Shown one piece after another: positions 59,096 to 64,000 of a stretch of 64,000 nucleotides of DNA. A program made the translations under genes and the position numbers. Source of the DNA: Paraspadella gotoi (Eukaryota; Chaetognatha); contig CM119266.1 of assembly GCA_051294375.1 (NCBI GenBank), forward strand, positions 5,543,149 through 5,607,148, in the 5' to 3' direction. The notes beneath the pieces are model-generated. The model searched no databases, was not told the origin of the DNA, and saw nothing but the letters and a program-made list of their open reading frames with translations. How positions within the stretch are numbered: the stretch's first letter is position 1; every line of letters begins with the position of its first letter.

Positions 59096-61990
59096 CTTCC
59101 CTATCAATGAAGTGGTATAAAGTTTAAACGAATGTTTAAATTGTATTAAGAATAACCAGACAAACTCCAAAGCCCGACTTTTTTCCTAGTTCCATGATCC
59201 CCGATCCTGAAATCGGCCGTTCGCAGGACAAAAAATTTAAAACAAGACTTCTGGCCGCAATCAACCCCAATATCTTTAAGGATGAAGAAAATGTCTGGCC
59301 GTTTATAGGAACAGGACAACAGACTGTGTGCTGGCCCGCGGTTAACGGATCGCAGAACAGATCAAAAAAATTTTCAAATGTACTGGCCCCCACTGGAGTA
59401 CGGACACCAGCAGAACGCAGAACAAAAAACGGAAAAAATCTAAGGAAAGATAAACTATAGAATCCGTTTTTCCGTTAATCGAACGTCGTCAGATGAAATT
59501 TCCCGAGAAGGAGAAACAGGACCCCACTGACACGAACGACGAAAGAAAACAAATTAAGAAAATAATAATTATACCTAAAAGTATTTACAAGTGTGCGGAA
59601 AAATGCAGATTAAAATCAAAGCCTAGGTAATTTATATAATCAAGGTACATTTTTTGCGGACTTTCATCTTATCATAAGCAACATTATATAATTATTGTTT
59701 AAGGATGCGCCTGACTGAAGGAGAAAAATAACTCAGACTGATACAATTAATAGCGTAATATTTACTTAACTTATTGCTGCCCACATGAAGTAAAGGGTAG
59801 AAAGTACACGTGACTCAACCATCCCATATTAAACAGGACTTAGTGGGGTTAATTTAATTAATTTGCTGTTTTTCTATTTTCTATTTCTATTAATTAATTT
59901 AATTTAATTTTACATTGGAAAAGAGCGATCAAATAAAACCCACCCCCTTTATATCGTGTATTTTTTTTTTGTCTTGATTAATTTTAAAATTATCAACTTG
60001 AGACTTTATATATTATCACATTTATTTCTCTTATTTCCTGTGAAACAATGATATAGAATTAAAAATATCTAATACTTCTTTTTTTTTTTCTATTTCTTAG
60101 TTATTTTGTGAAGAGCTACGTTGTGCAAAGTGAAAATCTAGTATGTGCAGACAAGAAGAGAACATGAATGTTCCTTTGTCTTACAAAAGACCTCCTGCTT
60201 TGTTAAAGCGCCCTCTCAGTTAGATCCCTGTTTATGGAAAATTAGATCAGGTGAAAATACAAAGAAATATTTAATTAGGGTACCATCATGTTTCTTTGTT
60301 TCATGAAAAATGCTCTTTTTGTCTTTTGTTTTGGAGCCAATCTGTTTTTATTAAGAGCACAATACCTGGGGCAAACATAATTTTTTGCTATTTGTGTTAT
60401 GTATAACGGATTGTGCGCAAGTTTAATGTGAAACGCAATCTCAGTCAAAGGAAATAATACAAGACAATATTAAGGAGTGTCCATACGCCTAATTTCTTTG
60501 AGATAGAAAATAATATAAAAAGGTGAAAAAAAAATTGGCTTTTTTCTAGTGAGAAATATAAGAAAAAAAGACTTAGTATACAAAAAATACCAATACCGTT
60601 TTGATACTAGGTAGGTTTTTAGGACAAGGAACGTTTGAAGGAAGAACGGAAAAAAAAAAAAATAAAAACAAATTTTGAAAATAAAAACAAGAAAGGGGCG
60701 GAGGCGGCCCGCACCCAAGACGATTGTACAATTTTTCGGACGATATATGTCAGCAGGGTAGGTGAGGTAAATCCGGGCACCTAAAGCCCGAGTTATATCA
60801 AGATACAGATGTCTTTTTCTTAAAAAAGACGAGTGAAAATGCGGAGAAGCAAGCTCGCGGAGGGGAGCCTGGACAGTATAGGAATAACAAAATCGGGCAG
60901 TATTGCTCATAAACACGATGTCCAGACACGAACGGAATAGACGATATTAATGCCGACAAGATTGCCGAGGATGATGTCGACATAGCGTGTTCGTTTTTCA
61001 CGACTGAACACCACGAGGAGTCATGAGAAAGTTTTATTTAGATAAAACTGAGAGTACTGTTTGTCTTTAAAAAAACTAAAGCTTGACAAACTCTCAGTAT
61101 TACAATAATATTCTAAGTTACTCTTTTAAAAACTAAATGCTTAATTCATTATCGCGTCAAAGAGTTAAATTCGAAAAACCTCGTGTAGGTATATTGGACG
61201 GAAAAGCAAATCATTAAATATTATTTTATTTATTTTATTTATTGAATATAAATTCTGATTTTAATTTCCAGATTCAGATTGTACATTCTTAACATTTTTA
61301 ATCATTCAACTGGCTATATATTACAAAAACAATCTTAAGCAGCATATTGACTAATAATATTTTCATTCAGTTACGGTATTTAGCTAACCGTCCATACTCG
61401 TAGCGGAGAGGACGAAAAATCTTATGTACATCGCGTGTGTGCAAGATATGCTATTCCATATCCTGTTCTTGCCATCTCTGCTCTTCTTCTCTCTTCATCC
61501 TCATACGTCACTCTTCTAACTCACACTCATCTATCATCCTTCTACTTCTCTATGCTCCATATTCCTCTCCCTTTCGGAGGCAAGTCTTTTTTATGTTGAG
61601 CTTTAATCTTTGTGTTCCCTATCTTGTCTCTCAGTCACCTTGTCTTCTCTCGTCTCTCTTAGACATTTTAGAATAAAAAGAAGCTTTTGGAGTTGATTTA
61701 CAAGTTCTCGGAGTGCGAACCAGCGCGGACTGACGTTCTTTTGTGGCTTTTTCAATGCGGCGCTAACGTAACAAGCCAATTTTAAAATTTGCGAAGTACC
61801 GAGTGAGGAGGTGGATGTCATAGAGTGAGCGATCGGTGAGTGGCAAGTCGACAGACGGGATGAAAGAAAGGAGAGGATTATTGGGGGGAAAAGAGAATAG
61901 AGTTGAATTAGAAAATGGAGCTTCATTAGACACCAACAAAAGTAGGAAGGAGAGATTACCCTCCGTCACGTGTGAAGGAAAAAATAAGCT
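59096..61990. other. Unique DNA without a supportable gene
   Basis: Open frames of 79-148 codons occur here (59,194-59,460 plus, 60,470-60,916 minus, 61,437-61,676 plus, 61,603-61,926 minus). None has a recognisable domain, and the 60,470 frame includes low-complexity AT-rich sequence. A GC-rich word (GGGGCGGAGGCGGCCCGC) at 60,696 resembles hAT-type ends but has no partner. Confidence 0.45.
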
Positions 61991-61995
61991 CATGG

Positions 61996-62035
61996 AAATG
62001 GTACAACCAATTATAAATTCTCCATCATTAATACA
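61996..62035. repeat. Fragment of dispersed repeat R
   Basis: ATGGTACAACCAAT followed by a TATAAAT..CCATCATT-like stretch resembles the first 40 bases of R at 25,050. It is short, so it could be chance. Confidence 0.35.
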
Positions 62036-62059
62036 ATATCTATCTCTCGCCATCGTCCT

Positions 62060-62500
62060 CTCTCGTCTCTCTCTCTCTCTGCTCTCTCCCTCCTTCTCTC
62101 TCTTCTCTCTCTCCTCATCCTTCTCCTCTCGCCTCTCTCTCTCTCCTCCAATGATTTGTATTTTTGTCCCCCTTTCTGTTGATTCTTCCCTCCAATTATC
62201 AACGAACTTACGAAAACCTCCGTCGTCGTCTCGTCCGTCGTCGTTTCGTCGGTCACCCGTCCGTCCGTCCGTCGTCGCTTCGGAAATCGAACACGTACGC
62301 CAAGGTTTTTTTATTCACAGGGGGGGAAGGGCCCCAGTAGGCGGCGGGGGGCGGGGAAGGGACGGGGACAGGAGGAGACAGGCGATCCACGGTATGGCGG
62401 TGAGTGAGGATGGTGTGGAAACGAAGGTTAGGAAGATCGGTGACGGGGGGATCGTGAGAGATCGGATGATCGGGAGATTGGGGGGATATCCGGGGATTCA
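62060..62500. other. CT tract, GTC/CGT-rich and G-rich DNA, no gene
   Basis: CT units at 62,058-62,150, CGTC-rich DNA at 62,220-62,280 and a strongly G-rich segment at 62,320-62,500 (GGGGGG, GGCGGGGGGCGGGG) that could form G-quadruplexes. An open plus frame crosses it but runs through low-complexity sequence and the gap. Confidence 0.5.
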
Positions 62501-62525
62501 NNNNNNNNNNNNNNNNNNNNNNNNN
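62501..62525. other. Assembly gap, 25 N
   Basis: It lies between the G-rich segment and a short GA tract. Confidence 0.98.
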
Positions 62526-62637
62526 AGAGAGAGGTATTTTTACAAGCAAACTCGATCATAGTGATTGTTTGATGCTTGTGAAAAGATCGAACGCGATGTC
62601 AGATTTTATTCCTCGAGATGGAAGCCAACCGTTTGCA

Positions 62638-62850
62638 TCTGCTAGATATCTGTCGGCATCTGTCGGCATCTGTCGGCATTAATCGTTATCTGTCGTTATT
62701 TATTAGCATATCTATTTATATCTGTCGGCGCTTGTCGACATCTCTCGGCATCTGTCGGCATTAATCGTAATCTGTCGACATCTGTTAGCATATCTATTTA
62801 TATCTGTCAGGGCTTGTCGCTCAGCATCTATCAGCACCTGCTGACATATA
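62638..62850. repeat. Minisatellite, 10-base unit ATCTGTCGGC
   Basis: About twenty degenerate 10-mers. A higher-order pattern is visible: the block containing TCTATTTATATCTGTC recurs about 95 bases later (62,709 and 62,803) with the units between in the same order. Confidence 0.85.
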
Positions 62851-63068
62851 TTCGCGTCCCGAAATTTCGCCTCGTATCAATTTTTTTTAAAAAAGTTTTT
62901 TTTTCTCAAATTTTATTTTATTCCAAAAGGAGAATCTATTTGTTATTTTTGACGTTGAAACTAAGCGGATTCATATTGAAATTGAATTCAAACAGGAAAA
63001 ATCGTGTTTTTATCTTGTTTCACAGGAAAGAAAAGTGACAAAGCCGATTTCAAGGGGGTGGGTTTTGA

Positions 63069-63070
<2 letters not shown>
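62851..63070. other. AT-rich stretch without recognised gene
   Basis: Homopolymer-rich. No gene or mobile-element signature is seen. Confidence 0.5.

Positions 63071-63071
<1 letters not shown>

Positions 63072-63144
<73 letters not shown>
63072..63144. repeat. (CT)n microsatellite, 73 bases, perfect
   Basis: An uninterrupted CT run. A GA tract at 63,197-63,255 faces it across about 50 bases, so the pair could form a hairpin. Confidence 0.97.
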
Positions 63145-63146
<2 letters not shown>

Positions 63147-63207
63147 GAAAAATGAGAAAACAATAAATTTAGTTTTTAATTCAATATTATCTAGAAGAGA
63201 GAGAGAT

Positions 63208-63250
<43 letters not shown>

Positions 63251-63327
63251 TTAAAGAAGAAAGAAAAAAAGGAAAACAAACATAATTTTTATTTTTTATT
63301 AATTTTTATATTATTATCTGTAAACTG

Positions 63328-63420
63328 ACTCATGACAATTGCTCATGGTAAACGCTCATGGCAACTAGAAATAGCAAACGATCATGGCAACTGAAAATGG
63401 CAATAGCTCATGGCAACGGC
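63328..63420. repeat. Short minisatellite, GCTCATGGCAAC-type
   Basis: CTCATGRCAAY or a close variant occurs about six times with AT-rich spacers of 5-12 bases (for example GATCATGGCAACTGAAAAT). TGGTAAATGG-like words at 28,293-28,330 may be related but are too short to prove it. Confidence 0.7.
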
Positions 63421-64000
63421 CATTTGACGACCAACGAGTCAACACCGCAAATTTCTCTTCCATGTGATTGCGATTCGTTGCTGACTTCTTTGGTTGCATG
63501 ACTCTATGTTGACTCAAGATCACCCAAAATTTTCTATCCTTGCTATAATTATTTTCTATCATATTTCCTTAAGATTACCTAATTAACAAACTGTTACGTA
63601 TATGATAGGGTTATTTTGCGCAAATATGTATTTTAAATATTCAAAAAATAGCAGCCGAAATTCTAAGATACTCCAATTGTCGTTTTAAAAGAACTTCTTT
63701 TCCAATTTCTACTTCATTGTTACAATCAAACCGTCCATCCTTATGACTTTCACTCCTTTAAACCTTTCTTTTTCTAGAGGTTCGCTCCTTTCTTAACTTC
63801 TTTACTCACTAAAGATCATTGCTCATTAAGACCTTATTTTTTTTACCTTCACTCCTTTAAACCTTTCACTCCTTTGCACTTTCACTCATACCCTATCTCA
63901 CTCTCACGATTCAACTATATACTTGTTGGCTTCAAATTATAAAAGATACATAAATCATATATACAAACTAATTAACAATCTTATCTTCCTCCCAAAGTTT
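63421..64000. other. AT-rich end of window without recognised gene
   Basis: Contains degenerate TTTCACTCCTTTAAACC repeats at about 63,745-63,890. No coding frame or RNA gene is seen. Confidence 0.55.

Noticed and set aside
60470-60916. A 148-codon minus-strand frame
   Set aside because: Its second half is translated T-rich low-complexity sequence (Phe/Tyr/Leu), and the first half has no recognisable domain or splice support.
62638-62850. Regularly spaced short repeats considered as a CRISPR array
   Set aside because: Units are contiguous 10-mers without unique spacers of constant length, in a eukaryotic context. It is a minisatellite.

Overview
This is eukaryotic DNA: AT-rich and very rich in simple repeats, mostly (CT)n/(GA)n, (ATG)n and (GTC)n. 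The one protein gene I can reconstruct has short GT-AG introns. It encodes a secreted protein resembling the arthropod group-7-allergen / TULIP-fold family. With two tRNA-derived SINE families and a hAT-type transposon, this points to an arthropod. A microsatellite-rich crustacean is a reasonable guess, but the species cannot be read from the sequence. Most apparently open frames are translations of microsatellites, of pyrimidine or purine tracts, or of runs of N.

The window is built largely from duplicated blocks. Block A (1-3,500) recurs inverted at 15,390-18,692 and in part directly at 13,421-15,350. Block B (3,440-13,140) recurs directly at 20,020-25,500. The two B copies differ by many single-base indels and by one clean 3,355-bp transposon insertion with an 8-bp target duplication. 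They are therefore different DNA molecules (alleles or a true duplication), not one molecule read twice. A third relative of the end of B lies at 28,560-30,610. Block D (27,041-28,455) recurs at 36,803 and 41,418. Block E (28,452-36,420) recurs inverted at 42,850-50,930, with an inner inverted copy at 38,234-41,392 and another noisy partial copy at 50,956-53,618. Several breakpoints coincide with gaps of exactly 25 N or with GA/CT tracts. Much of this architecture may be long-read gap filling, palindromic reads or unmerged haplotypes.

Gene content is sparse. The group-7-like gene is intact for five exons at 22,367-23,913 (signal peptide, then about 175 residues). In the other B copy it is frameshifted and carries the transposon in its third intron (6,106-11,460). 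A short cysteine-rich reading frame at 30,391-30,579 is a weak coding candidate. Mobile DNA includes the hAT-like element (7,619-10,973), a 516-bp foldback element upstream of the gene (5,018-5,533 and 21,264-21,773), a SINE with an (ATG)n tail, a second SINE family (11,572-11,757 and 54,205-54,385), an uncharacterised 260-bp insertion (29,301-29,560) and dispersed repeats shared between the B blocks and 58,930-59,095.

The last 10 kb (53,620-64,000) is not part of the large duplications. It holds a SINE, several assembly gaps, long GTC and CT arrays and two minisatellites, with no gene that I can support.
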